64,000 bases of DNA from JARRNE01 sp963824085. Lineage in GTDB: Bacteria; Pseudomonadota; Gammaproteobacteria; Chromatiales; Chromatiaceae. This document shows, piece after piece, positions 9,940-20,569 of this stretch (its first letter is position 1; every line of letters begins with the position of its first letter). The position numbers and the translations under genes are program-made. The stretch spans positions 75,174 to 139,173 of the forward strand of contig CAWGNT010000019.1 of the NCBI GenBank assembly GCA_963824085.1, given 5' to 3'. The notes under the pieces were generated by a model, which saw nothing but the letters and a program-made list of their open reading frames with translations, did not search any database and had not been told where the DNA came from.

Positions 9940-11328
9940 TTATGGAATCGGGGTTCCGGGCGGCTCGACCACCATCATGGTGAGCATGCCGCCGGGGAAG
10001 ATGTCGTAGTTGGTGAGCTCTTTCTCCGCGTGGGAGTGCCACATGAAGAAGAAGCCGCCGTACGGGTTGAGCCCGCCCTCGCCCGGGGGCAGCGGCTCGC
10101 CGAGTCGCCCATGAACGGGCTGCCCGACCACCAGCCGCCGAAGGCCAGGTTCTGGTTCTCGGGCAGGACCACCGGGAACGGCTTGTTGTGGTCGGCGCAG
10201 TACTCCCATGGGTAGTCGGCGTCGAGGTCGGCGTACCCGTCGCGCTGAAGCCGTCGCTGTCGACGTGTCGATGCAGGCGTGGGCCGGCATGCCGTCGAGC
10301 GTGGAACCGTAGATGTCCCAGCCCAGCTTCTCGCCGGTCCACTCGAAGATCGCGTCCACGGTCTGGCCGGGGACCGACAGGGTGGTGAACTTGCCCCGCG
10401 AGGCGAGCGTCACACCGTCGTCGGTCAGCAGCAGCCGGCCGTAGCGGGCGATCTCGTAGTAGTGGTTGCCGTGCAGGTGGAGCGGGTGCTGGTCCTGAGT
10501 CGCCGCCGAGGATCCGCACCAGCAACTTCTGGCCCGGCGACATGCGCGGCGTGCAGTTGTAGGGCTGGTGCGGCAGCCAGCCGACGAAGGCGCTCGGCCA
10601 GATCGTCCGGCGCGGCGCGGCCGTTGATGAACCAGTAGACCGGCCAGCGCTTGGTCAGGTCGATCTCGCCGAAGCGGTGCTGCTCGGCGAGCTGGTGGAT
10701 GATCGGGTCCATCGAGGTGAGCAGGAACATCACCTCGTGGTCGAAGTAGGTGTCGTCGTGGTTGTAGGCGTAGTGTCCGTCGAAGCCCATGACCGGTCGG
10801 CCGCACGATGATGGCGCCCAGCAGGCCCATCTCGATCTGGAGCTCGGGCTCGGTGCCCGAGTAGTACATGTAGGTGCCGGGCTCGGATGGCGGTGAAGGT
10901 GTAGGTCACCGCGTCGTACCGCCCGGGCAGGTCTCCCGGGTCAGGAGGCCGGCGCTGCCGCCGGTGGCCGTCACCGCGTGGCCGGGAAAGACCATCGAGG
11001 TGCACTGGCCGACGTGCAGCGTCGCTGGTCAGGTTGATGGTCACGGTCTCGCCCTGGTTCAGGATCAGGGTCGGCCCCGGGTACTGGGGCACGGCCGAAC
11101 GCCCTCGTTGGTTGCCGGTGTCCTGGTAGCCCCAGAAGTGGATAGGAGCCGCCGTCCGGGGTGCTGACCTCGCCCTGCCCGGCTGTGAAGTTGAAGGTCG
11201 TGAACCGGTGATGCCGTCGATCCGGGCCTGGGCGCCGGCGCTGCCGGCGCGAGCAGCACGAAGGGCGGCCACAGCCGCGACCGCGAGGACCCCGGAGGCC
11301 TCGTGTTGATATCTGTAGTGCTCTTCAT
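9940..11328 (-). CDS. Multicopper oxidase-family protein, second of three (frameshifted)
   Basis: About 463 residues. The first cupredoxin domain shows PQYPGPTLILNQGETVTINL and TYMYYSGTEPELQIEMGLLG, where the usual His-rich YHSH has become YYSG. Later come HPLHLHGNHYYEIAR and FFMWHSHAEKELTNYD, which provide HxH copper ligands, and a Met-rich end (GGMLTMMVVEPPGTPIP). The intact HxH pairs near the C-terminus imply a functional copper site. The start ATG overlaps the stop of the upstream oxidase gene (ATGA), with AGGAGG just upstream. Several single-base shifts break the frame. The substrate cannot be read from sequence; Mn(II), Fe(II) or Cu(I) oxidation are options. Confidence 0.65.
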
Positions 11329-12636
11329 GCGTTCCTCCTTCGCCTTAGTTGGATGTGGATCTCGGTCATCATGCCGCCGAGATCCGCCGCTTCGTCGTTG
11401 TTGCAGGTACTGCAGGTTGGAGGCGTACAGGTAGTACTCGCCGGGCGGCACGCCGGTGGTGTCCAGGATGACGTCCGCCGACATGCCGCCGCCCATGGTC
11501 ACCGAGTTGGTCGTGTAGTGGAGCTTGGTGCCGTCCTCGGTCGCGCAGCTCCTTGGCGTCGATCCCGACCACCTCCATCGGGATGCTCGGGCTGATCAGG
11601 GTGTGGGTGACGGTGATGTTGAGGTTCGACAGCCGCAGCAGGACCTTCTGGCCCGCCGTGGCGGTGATCAGCGACGACTCCGCCTGGGACACGATGCCGC
11701 CGTTCTCCATCGGCTGCCGGCGAGCGGCGCCCGGCATTGATGGTGTCCGGGTAGCCGCGGCCGTTGATCATCGGGTAGCGGTCCCACATGTGCGCGAAGG
11801 GCAGCGGCTGGACGTTCCAGCTGCGTCGTGGAATCGGGGTCGAAGCCGCCGAGCTGGAGCGCGTACTCCACGTCGTAGCCGGTGGAGCCGTCGCCGTCGT
11901 TGTAGGCGAACTGGGTGCACGTCTCGGTCCCGGCGGCACAGGTGCCCGAGCGGACCGTCCGTCCTGGGCCGCGCCGCACGTAGAGGTTGCCGAGCATGCC
12001 CATCTGCATGTGCTCGGTGGCCTCCACGTGGCAGTGGTACATGAAGGTGCCGGGCTCCACCAGGTGGTAGTAGTAGGTCAGGGTCGCGCCCATGGTTGAT
12101 GGCGATGCCCGACTCGGGCAGGCCGTCGAACACGGTCGAGGCATTGCGGGAAGCCGTGGAAGTGCACGGTGTGCGGGTCGAACAGGTCGGGCCGGATCAC
12201 CATGCCGACGTTGGTCAGGGTGAGGTAGAACTCGTCGCCCTCGTCGACCGCGATCGTCGGCGCCGGCAAGGCGGCGGCCAGAATGCCCTCTGCCATGACA
12301 TCGGCCTCGGGCACCCCGGTCACGTCGGAGAAGCTGAAGATATACTGCGGCCTGCCGTCGGCCATAGTGGCGAAGCCGTCGCCGCCGGCCAGGTGCATGC
12401 ACTCGACGTTCGGCGGCTGCGTCGCAACGCACGGCCGGTATCGCGGGCCGGCGGGATTGCAGTCGTTGTTCCGAGCACACGTCGGCCCGGTGTTCCAGCA
12501 CATAGTCGTCCCATCGCGCGTCTCCGTTCCTGTCGCCCGGGCACTGCACGATGACCTGGGCCCAGGCCGGTGCCAGCGCAAGCAGGACCCCGGCCAGCGC
12601 CAGGGTCAGGTTTCCTGAAGGCCGTTTGGCGTTCAT
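11325..12636 (-). CDS. Multicopper oxidase-family protein, first of three (frameshifted)
   Basis: About 437 residues. The signal peptide ends in PAWA|QV. Early residues include several Cys (CPGDRNGD, NNDCNPAG), followed by a cupredoxin domain with PAPTIAVDEGDEFYLTLTNVG and DPHTVHFHGFP (HxHG copper site). GTFMYHCHVEATEHMQMGM gives the HCHxxxHxxxM type 1/type 3 set. The second domain has WDRYPMINGRGYPDTIN, VLLRLSNLNITVTHTL and a Met-rich end (GGMMTEIHIQ). The coding sequence is broken by about six shifts. It follows the giant surface protein gene by 92 bases and overlaps the next oxidase gene, so the oxidases are translated together. Confidence 0.65.
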
Positions 12637-12728
12637 GGATTCTCTCCTTTGGCTTCGTTAGTCGTCTCGTCTGATCATCTGTGCTCTCCCCGCCACCTCG
12701 GCCGGGCCTAGGCCCGGCCGGGATGCCG

Positions 12729-15700
12729 TTACGAGCGCTCCGGATTACGGACCGACTCGTCGGCGCCGATGTCGAGGCGTCGCCGTGGCGGCTGTCGCCG
12801 TCGATAGTCCACGGAACGGTCCCGCTGATGACCCGCATCCACTGCCGCTGAGTCGGCGCCGAGATGTGGTAGTCGCCGAAAGCGTGTCCGGCGTCGCCGT
12901 CGTCGGTCGTGCGTCCAGTACAGCGACAGCGGCCCGAAGCCCGGCCGGATGAAGTTGCCGCCCTCGTCGAAGGCCGCCGGCGCCTGGATGGCGGTGGTGA
13001 TCTCCGGCTGAGGATCGCCGCGCGCGGCGCCGTTGAAGTACGGGCTGACGAACGAGCGGTGCTCGGTCGCGGCACCGGTGCACGCACCGGCGTCAGCAGG
13101 TTGCCGGTCCGGTGAGGCTCCCGGTCGCCCCGATCACCCCAGGTCATCGAAGACCGGGTCGTTGCCGCCGGGGCAGGTCAGGCCGCCGGTCGGATCCGGG
13201 CACAGCCCGAAGGTCGGGTGCAGTCGGGTCCCCGGGAGTGCAGCCGTGGTCTTCGACCCGGAAGAAGAACTGCCGGTTCTGCCAGACGATGTTGTCGTCG
13301 AACAGGGTCGGGATCGGAGAATGTCCCGACGCCGCACCGGAATGGCCGCCAGCGCAGCGCTGTGGGCCCGGGCCACGATGCCCGCGCCGGGCTGCGGCGT
13401 CGACTGGTTCGGGCTGCCCGGTGCGAACGCGTCGCCCGCCGTCGCCAGGCTGTCGTTGTTGGCGATGGTGTTGTGGCGGATCGTGACCTCGACCGCGTCC
13501 TGCAGCGAGATGCCGCCGCCGGCCAGACCCGCCACGTTGTTGACGATCATGTTGTTGAACACGTCGACCGGTACCAGGGCGTTGGTTCGTTCGGCCGTTG
13601 TTGGTCGGGTTGGCCGCGACATCCTCGCCGTTGACGTTGGCGAGACGGATGCCGCCGCCGTCACCGGCCCCGGCCGAGTTGCCCTGGATCAGGTTGCGCG
13701 ACGACCTGCGACGTTACCGGCGCCCGGGCTGAGGCCGCCGCCTGCCAGCGCGGCGGCGCCGCCGACGAAGATGCCGCCGCCGGAGACCGTCTGGCCCTGG
13801 AGGAAGCTCTCGTTGAAGATACCACGGTTGTCGGCGATCGGCAGGGGACCTGCGGCTGTTTGCCTGGCCGGGCACCGGTCGCTTAGCCATGTGGCCGATG
13901 CCGCCGCCGTCGCCGGCGAGAAGTTGCCGCACACCCAGTTCTCGGTGATCTGGTAGGAGTCGGAGCCGGTGCACATGGAGATGCCGCCGCCGGCGCCGCC
14001 GAGCCGCCGTTGAACACGACCTGGTTGTGGTGGATCGAGACGTAGTCGTTGTCGGCGTCGGTCGTAGCGTTAGCGTCGCCGGGTTGATGCAGCAGGGGAT
14101 GCCCGACCCGGATGCCGCCGCCGTAGAAGCCGCTGTTGTTGGCGATGCGGTTGTTGGAGATCTCCAGATAGTCGGCGTAGCCGTTGACGATGATGCCGCC
14201 GCCGGTGTCCGCGCTCTTGATGGTGAAGCCGTCGATGCGGGCGCCGCCGGTTGCTGGCCGGCTGAAGCGACTGACCGCCGCCCTGCGCTGGCGAGCACCA
14301 GCACGCCGGCGCCCTCCTCGGTGAAAGGGTGGCGGGCTCGGGGCCGCCGGGACCCACCTCCTGGCCGGGCAGCAGGTCGATGTTGCCGTCGGTGATCAGG
14401 CCGTCGACCAGACCGCGCCAGACTGCGAGCTTGTCGGCCGGCGCCTTGACGGCGTTGATCGTGGTCGAGCCCTCGCCCCAGCCCTGGAGCTGGACCGGCT
14501 TCCACATGACCACCATCTCGTTGTAGCTGCCCGGGCTGGACCAGGATAGGTCGTTGGCGCCGGCCGCGTCGATGGCGTCCTGGATCTTGACGCCACCCGC
14601 GTAGACCGGGATCACGGTTCGCCCCGGGCGCGCAGGCCCACCTGGACGGTGACGCCGGCGACCGTCGAGCCGCCGTTGCGCTGCGGGTGACCGTGAGCTG
14701 GCGCCCGCCCATGGAGCCGACCGGCCCGACTAGGTGCCGTCGGCAATGTGCAGGTGATCGGTTCACCCCAGGTGCAGCGCGAGCGCCCCCAGGTCGCCCA
14801 GGGTCACGGTGCCCGCCGGCGCCGAAGCCGAAGTCGCGGGTGACGAACTTGTTGACCGTGTCGGCGCCCGCCGGGCAGGCGCCCGCCGCCGGGTTGCAGT
14901 AGTCGGGGTTCTGGACCGCTCGCGACCCATCGAGTTGATGGTGATGGTGTGGTCCGCCGAAGACCCCGCGGTTGCCGGGTTGCCGGTGGTGACCGAGTAG
15001 GTCGGGATGTAGGGCCCGCCGCCGACGCCGTTGGTCGTCGACCGACACGCAGTCAGATCCTCGGCGTCCCGTCGGCGTACTCGCAGTCGAGCGGGAACTG
15101 GTCCGGGCCGGTGAAGGCCGCCACCGGCACCACCGGGGTGTCGAGGTAGGTGGTCACGCCCGGCATGTACTGGAGCGTGTAGCAGAAGGTGCTGTACTGC
15201 TGGTTCCAGTTGGGGTCCGGGTTGTTCGGATCGTCGCCCGGATCGTTCATGCAGGCGGTGAGCATGTTGGGCGACATGCCGCTCGGCTGGGGCAGGTTGG
15301 CCGTGATGGTCGACGGCGCGAGGAAGTTGTACAGCCCGTACTGGTCGGACAGGGGTCTTGCGATGATCCGGCCCGTGAAGTCACGGATGGTGATCGGGAC
15401 GAACGGCGGCGCGTACTTCTCGCCGAAGTTGGGCGAGTTCGGGTCGAACTCGTTCTGGGTGTCGTCGAGGATGAAGCCCAGGCCGTGGGCGGCCACCGGC
15501 ACCTCGGTGAAGACGAAGAAGTCGGCCGCCGCGTTGGCGCCGGATGGACAGGGTGACGAGCTTGCTGTCGCACAGCGGACGATCGGTGCCGGCGAACGGC
15601 GCCGGGATCTGCTGGTCCGGGAACAGCGTCAGGTACTGCGGCACGGTGTGCAGCTCACCGACGCAGGGCGGCGGCAGCAGCTCGGGCGCCGGGGACGTAC

Positions 15701-18094
15701 TCGTCGCCGAAGTCGACATTCTTGTCCTCGGGCTTGATGATCTCGTAGCCCGGGGGCGGCACGACCTCGACGATGTAGTCGCCGACCGGCATGGGGCCGA
15801 TGTAGGATCACCAGCTGCAGTCTGATGAGCCAGTCCGGGCATACCGCCGTCCGTCACGTCGAACTCGGGTCCGAAGGCGTAGCCGCCGTCGAAGACCGCC
15901 GGCCGCGCCTGGTTGAACATCCGCAGGCCGTCCCAGCAGTCCTGCTCGTAGACGTGCTGGTGCCGTCGGGTGAGAACATGAACGGCGCGGTCGCGTCGTC
16001 GCCGTACTTGCAGCCGGTGGAATCGCGGCGTCCCAGCTGTCGGTGACGGTGGTGCGAGCAGGACTCCCTTGGTGGCTACCCGGTCACGGGATCGACGCCG
16101 AGCGACTCGTACAGGTTGACGGTCACGCCCGGGATGCCCGGCTCCCACGGCTCGGCCGCGGCCAGCTCGGGGTCGTTCTCGGCGCGGGTCACCGCGTAGA
16201 AGACGATGCCGGTGATGCCGCCGTTCTCGCCGTCCGGGATAGTGGCGCTTGCCCCACAGGAAGGCGTTGGTCTGGCCGATGAAGCCCTGGAAGCCCTGGA
16301 GCAGGACCGGGCCGTGCTCGACTCGGTGAGTCGTTCTCTCGACACACGGTCCCGGGATCGCGGTGCAAAGCGGATCGGCGGGTTCGTCTGGTCCTGCGGG
16401 TTATGGCCCGGCCGAAGGTGATGTCGTTGTCATCGGGGTGCCGGTCCCGGCAACAGAGGCCGGAATCGGGCCGCCGTTGTCGACCACCACGGTCACGCCG
16501 GTGGCCTGTTGGCGGGCGAAGTCCACCTCGGCGACCAGCCAGGAGAAGAACGGGAAGACCTGGTCGAAGGTAAAGGCGCCGACGCCGTCGGAGACGTTGC
16601 CCTGGTAGATGGTGCCGTCGCGCCAGCGCAGGTTGAAGCCGGTCTCGAGGCGCTCGGGCCCTCGTCGGGTCCCAAATGCCGTTGGCGTTCAGATCGTCGA
16701 AGACGCGGTGCTCCTGGCGGTGGAACCACTGGAAGACCGGCACCTCGCCGAGGTTGCACGAGCCGTTCGGGGTGATGCACTAGCCGCCGGCGATGGTGAT
16801 CGCCGTAGGAGGCGAAGATCAGGTCGAGGTTCGAGTCCCAGACGGCGAGCTGGTAGTTGCCGTCCGGGACATCGGGGATGAGAAGTTGCAGTTCTCGTCG
16901 GTCGGCGCCGCGTAGACGCCGGTGCCGATGCCGACCGCCAGGTCGTTGAGACCGACCCAGGGGGTGGTGTGGCCGAAGCAGGCGCCGTTGTAGAAGGCGT
17001 AGTCCGGCGGCCGCGACATGTGCTGGTTGACGATCGTGCCGGTGAGTGGTGCCGCCGCCGGCCGGGATCGGTCGAACTCCTTGACGAAGCCGATGAAGAC
17101 GTGGAAGCCCGGCGGGCCGAACTCGGCGAAGAACGGCGGCTCGCCGGACTTGACCCAGGCGTCGATGACCTTGGTGCCCTCGATGGTGGCGGTCTGCTGC
17201 CAGCCCGCACCGGCCGGGGGAACCGCCGAGATGCCGTACTTGCCGGGCGCCAGGTTCTTGATGGTCAGCCGGCCGTCGGGGCCGGTGAACGAGCCCTGGC
17301 CGTACGGTCGATACAGCCGGGTCGTACGGGTCGCCGTGCGGCGTCGTAGGTCGTGCCGAGCGGGTTGCCGAAGGCGTCCTGGCTCTGGACGCCGGCCGAC
17401 GCGCCGTAGCGGCCGCCGGCGTCCTCGACCAGGATCGGGAAGCCGCTCATGTCGGTGCCGCCCGGCTCGGCCGGATCCTCGGTCGGCAGGTCGGGCGCGT
17501 TGTTGATCGGCGCGTTGTCCTGGAAGACCAGGATGGTGATCTGCGCGGTCGTCGAGCGGGTGCTCGTTGACGTAGACGGTCGTCGGCGGCACGTTGCCCG
17601 ATTCATCCGTCTGGTGACGAACGAGGCGCCGCCGATGGTGTAAGCCGGAGAAGATTGGCGCGGCACGACCGACACGTAGTAATAGCTGGTTGGCCTGGAG
17701 GTCGGCGAAAGCTCGGTGCAGCGGCCGCCGCCTGCCACGCGGCGTCCATGCCGGCGCAGCCCTTGGCGACCACCGGCATGTAGCTCTGGTGGAAGCTGAC
17801 CGACAGGGTCTTGCTCCCCGTCGGGTGGCTGCGTGATCTGAGAATGGGACGTTGATCGGGTTGCCGGACCCGCCGAACCGGACGTGGTAGGTCTGGTCCT
17901 TCTCGACCAGCCAGCGGTAGTCGGTGGCCGACAGATCGGTCTCGTACCGTCGGCCGCGACGCCGGTCACGGTGAGGCCGGGAGGTTCGCGGCGCTCGCCA
18001 CGAACGACGCCAAAAACAGCAAAAATGCGGAAACGGCCAGGAGCGCCACGCGCCCCCCGCCGCTCGGGTGCGACCAGTGTTCTTGCGGTCTCAT
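12729..18094 (-). CDS. Giant secreted SdrD-B-like / beta-helix surface protein (heavily frameshifted)
   Basis: About 1,790 residues after frame correction. The start ATG at 18094 has GAGGAGAG upstream and a signal peptide (VALLAVSAFLLFLASFVASA). The N-terminal two thirds carry repeated SdrD-B/prealbumin-like folds with phrases such as LTIKNLAPGKYGISAVPPAG, RVFDDLNANGIWD, GIVFYAVTRAENDPE and PFVPITIRDFTGRII. The C-terminal third is a right-handed parallel beta-helix (GAGGGISMCTGSDSYQITEN, VEVTIRHNTIANNDS) ending in DIGADESVRNPERS, a common last rung of such proteins. There are well over ten frame changes. It probably forms the cell-surface scaffold for the oxidases encoded downstream. Confidence 0.6.
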
Positions 18095-18834
18095 CGGATG
18101 TCTCTCCTCTCCCCTTCGTAAATCAGTGTGGATTCAGGCCGTTGCGCCAACAGCGCTGATCTAAGAGGCCCGCCCGGCTGTATCAGCCGTTGGGTCGCGG
18201 CACCCATCGAGCGGCTCGGGTCAGCACTAAGCAGGTCTGCTCGGGCGCCCATGCTTCGCAACCGCCCTTGGGCGCCGCCCGAAGGCGTCCGGCAGGCCGC
18301 CATGGATCGAAATCGATGTTGGTTCACTGTTCGCTGGCCTCGTGTTCGCTGATTTGGCTGTCTGGTTAGGCTTCCGCCGCGCCGCGCGTCCGGGAGTGAT
18401 GTCACCAACCACGCCGACTGACTGCGCGGCAGCACGACCTTTTTCGCCACGGTGATCAGTATTGGCGAATGCACCGACGATGGCTGGTAGTAACACCCCC
18501 CATTGAGGGGTAGGGAAAACGCGCTGTTTAGCGGCAAAACCCGCAGTCGCGCGGGAAGGTGGCACGGAAGAAGGCGGGAGAGGACGACGGCCCATCGCCC
18601 CGTCGAGATGGTGTCGCAAAAGGCTCCGCGCCCTACCGGAGGCGAAGCCCAGACCGCCCGATGGTCGCTCGCAGGTTCGCCGGTTCTTGCGGAGAGCCCC
18701 GCGACCTTAGATGAGGAGCTCAGGCCCCGGCGATGCTGCGGGAGCGCTTCGTTCTTGCGATGCGCCGAAGATTGCGAGGACGCTTTCCGTGGCGGTTCGG
18801 AACGCTGTTCAGAGCGTCCGCACGCCCCAATGGC
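18095..18834. other. Intergenic region upstream of the surface-oxidase operon
   Basis: This 740-base stretch separates the giant surface protein gene from the receiver-domain gene; both lie on the minus strand. Open frames here have implausible composition and no recognisable motifs. A short CCCC-ATTGA-GGGG hairpin lies near 18500. The promoter of the large operon should be in this stretch, but I could not identify convincing -35/-10 boxes. Confidence 0.4.
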
Positions 18835-19224
18835 TCAGCCGACCGGTCGCTTGGCCCCTGCGGTCAGGTGGGCAACGCGCGCGACGATCTCGTCCCTGCA
18901 GTGGTCCGCCATCTTGCAGATGTACCAGTCGGCCCCTTCGCGAAAGGCCGCTTCCCGGTACTCAGGGAGGTCGTGGCTGGTCAGCATGACCACGCAGACG
19001 CCCGGATCGATGGACTTGATATCGCGGGTGAGCAGGATGCCGTTCCTCCCGGGAAGTCCAATATCGACAAAAACGAGGTCGGGCCGATGATCGTTCAAGC
19101 GCTCCAGGGCCGATTCGCTGTCTCCCGCCTCGTCGACGACGATATCGGGAAACCGGGTCGTCAGCACTTCCGCGAGGATGCTGCGGAAAAATGGGTCGTC
19201 TTCTACCAAGAGGGCTCTGAACAT
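18835..19224 (-). CDS. Single-domain response regulator (receiver only)
   Basis: 130 residues forming one CheY-like receiver. Acidic pocket residues are in LLVEDDPFF, the phospho-acceptor Asp in LVFVDIGLPG, the Thr/Ser switch in VVMLTSHD and the position of the usual Lys in DWYICKMADH. No output domain is present. The start at 19224 is where homology begins. It lies between the large oxidase operon and a NarL/NarX-type pair, so it may relay signals from one of the two neighbouring kinases by protein contact rather than DNA binding. Confidence 0.75.
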   Translation of the reverse strand: MFRALLVEDDPFFRSILAEVLTTRFPDIVVDEAGDSESALERLNDHRPDLVFVDIGLPGRNGILLTRDIKSIDPGVCVVMLTSHDLPEYREAAFREGADWYICKMADHCRDEIVARVAHLTAGAKRPVG

Positions 19225-19760
19225 GGGCCACCGTTCTGCTGGGCTTGTTCCTAAGGACATCGCATCCGGAAGACGACGCTCCGGACCCGGGACAACAACC
19301 GCCAGTCTCTGGACTTGCTGCCACTTTTTGACGATAGCAAGCCAAGACCAAAGGCGTTTCGGGCACAGTTCCCCATTTTGCCTCGGAAATACCCCACTTC
19401 GGGGCAATTGGGAACGACGTCTCGTAGCCCGTGCGCAGCGGTGATGGCGATGGGACAGTCGCGGCATTGCGAGCCAGCCGCGCAGGGACGATGCAGCGCC
19501 GGGGTGTCAGGATTTTTTACACCCGCGCCGCGGCACGGAGCGCACAATCCGACAACCGACTGCAATTTAAAAGATTATTTTTCTTGGCGCGGGCCTTGCG
19601 TACACGCATGATTCGTCGGAGATTCCGAGATCGCGACAAACTGTTGCCCACCCGGGTCTTACAGTGCTGTTCGAGCCGGGTGGCATCGCGACGGAATACT
19701 CCAGGCGCCCGGAACCATACCATCGCATCAGCCAATCGCCCAAACTGGGGGAGGCCACGA
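19225..19760. promoter_or_regulatory. Divergent intergenic region with AT-rich promoter candidate
   Basis: Divergent promoters for the lone receiver (minus) and the NarL-type regulator (plus) should lie here. The only strongly AT-rich tract is 19561-19583 (TTTAAAAGATTATTTTT within it), which stands out against GC-rich flanks and could be an UP element or -10 region for the downstream regulator. In-frame codons upstream of 19761 are open, including an ATG at 19608, but lack conserved sequence. Confidence 0.35.
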
Positions 19761-20456
19761 TTGCCCCATTCGCAGAGCGCACTTCACGGCAAGATCAGCG
19801 TCCTGCTGGCCGAGGACCACGCAATCTTCCGGCAAGGTTTGACGGCCTTGCTCCAAACCGATGACCAGGTCAGCGTGGTCGGAGAGGCGGGCAATGGTCA
19901 GGAAGCCCTTCAGCTCGCCACTCAGCTCGAACCCGACCTGGTGATCATGGACCTCTCCATGCCAGGGACGAATGGCACCGAAGCCATCCCAAAGATCAAG
20001 CAGCGGTTGCCGGAGACCAAGATCATTGCGCTGACGGCGCACAACGCCGAGGAGTACGTGCGGGCCACATTGCAGGCGGGCGCAAAAGGATACGTGTTGA
20101 AAGAGGACAGCCACCAGGACCTCTTGACCGCCATAAGCGCCGTAATGGCAGGCAAAACCTATCTTAGCCCTGGGATCTGTATGGGCGTCGTGTCCGGATT
20201 TCTGGCGGGTTTGGCGGAGCGGGCAGACACGCATGACTGCTCGACCAAGGTCGGCTGGGATGCGCTGTCACTGCGCGAGCGGGAAATCCTGAAGCTGGCT
20301 GCAGAAGGAAAGACTAACAAGGAGATGTCGGACTACCTCTGCATTAGTGTGAAGACCGTCGAGAAACATCGCGCAAGCCTAATGACGAAGATCGGCGCGA
20401 GGCGCACGGCAGATCTCACCGCGTTTGCGATTCGCCACGGCCTCCTCACCAGCTAA
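19761..20456 (+). CDS. NarL/FixJ-type response regulator
   Basis: 231 residues. The receiver domain shows LLAEDHAIFRQGL, the phospho-acceptor in LVIMDLSMPGTNG, the switch ALTAHN and the Lys in GYVLKEDS. A LuxR-type HTH follows: LSLREREILKLAAEGKTNKE, then VKTVEKHRASLMTKIG. I prefer TTG at 19761 because a strong GGGGGAGG ribosome-binding site lies directly upstream and homology starts a few residues later; an in-frame ATG at 19608 would add about 50 residues of unconserved sequence. The kinase encoded convergently at 20570-22719 is the natural partner. Confidence 0.8.
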   Translation: MPHSQSALHGKISVLLAEDHAIFRQGLTALLQTDDQVSVVGEAGNGQEALQLATQLEPDLVIMDLSMPGTNGTEAIPKIKQRLPETKIIALTAHNAEEYVRATLQAGAKGYVLKEDSHQDLLTAISAVMAGKTYLSPGICMGVVSGFLAGLAERADTHDCSTKVGWDALSLREREILKLAAEGKTNKEMSDYLCISVKTVEKHRASLMTKIGARRTADLTAFAIRHGLLTS

Positions 20457-20569
20457 CGGTTATGGCGCCAGCGCCACCCCGCGAACGGTAAGTCGCTAGC
20501 ACCATGACCGCTTCCCTCACTCCTGCCCCGAGAGGGCGAAGGAGAAGGGAAGCGCGCTTCGCGCGACGT

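Noticed and set aside
13033..17506. Long plus-strand frames opposite the giant surface protein
   Set aside because: They contain no recognisable motifs, whereas the minus strand carries repeated SdrD-like and beta-helix sequence.
8039..18094. Programmed ribosomal frameshifting in the oxidase operon
   Set aside because: More than twenty shifts in both directions at unrelated sequences, without slippery-site and pseudoknot pattern; base errors explain them better.
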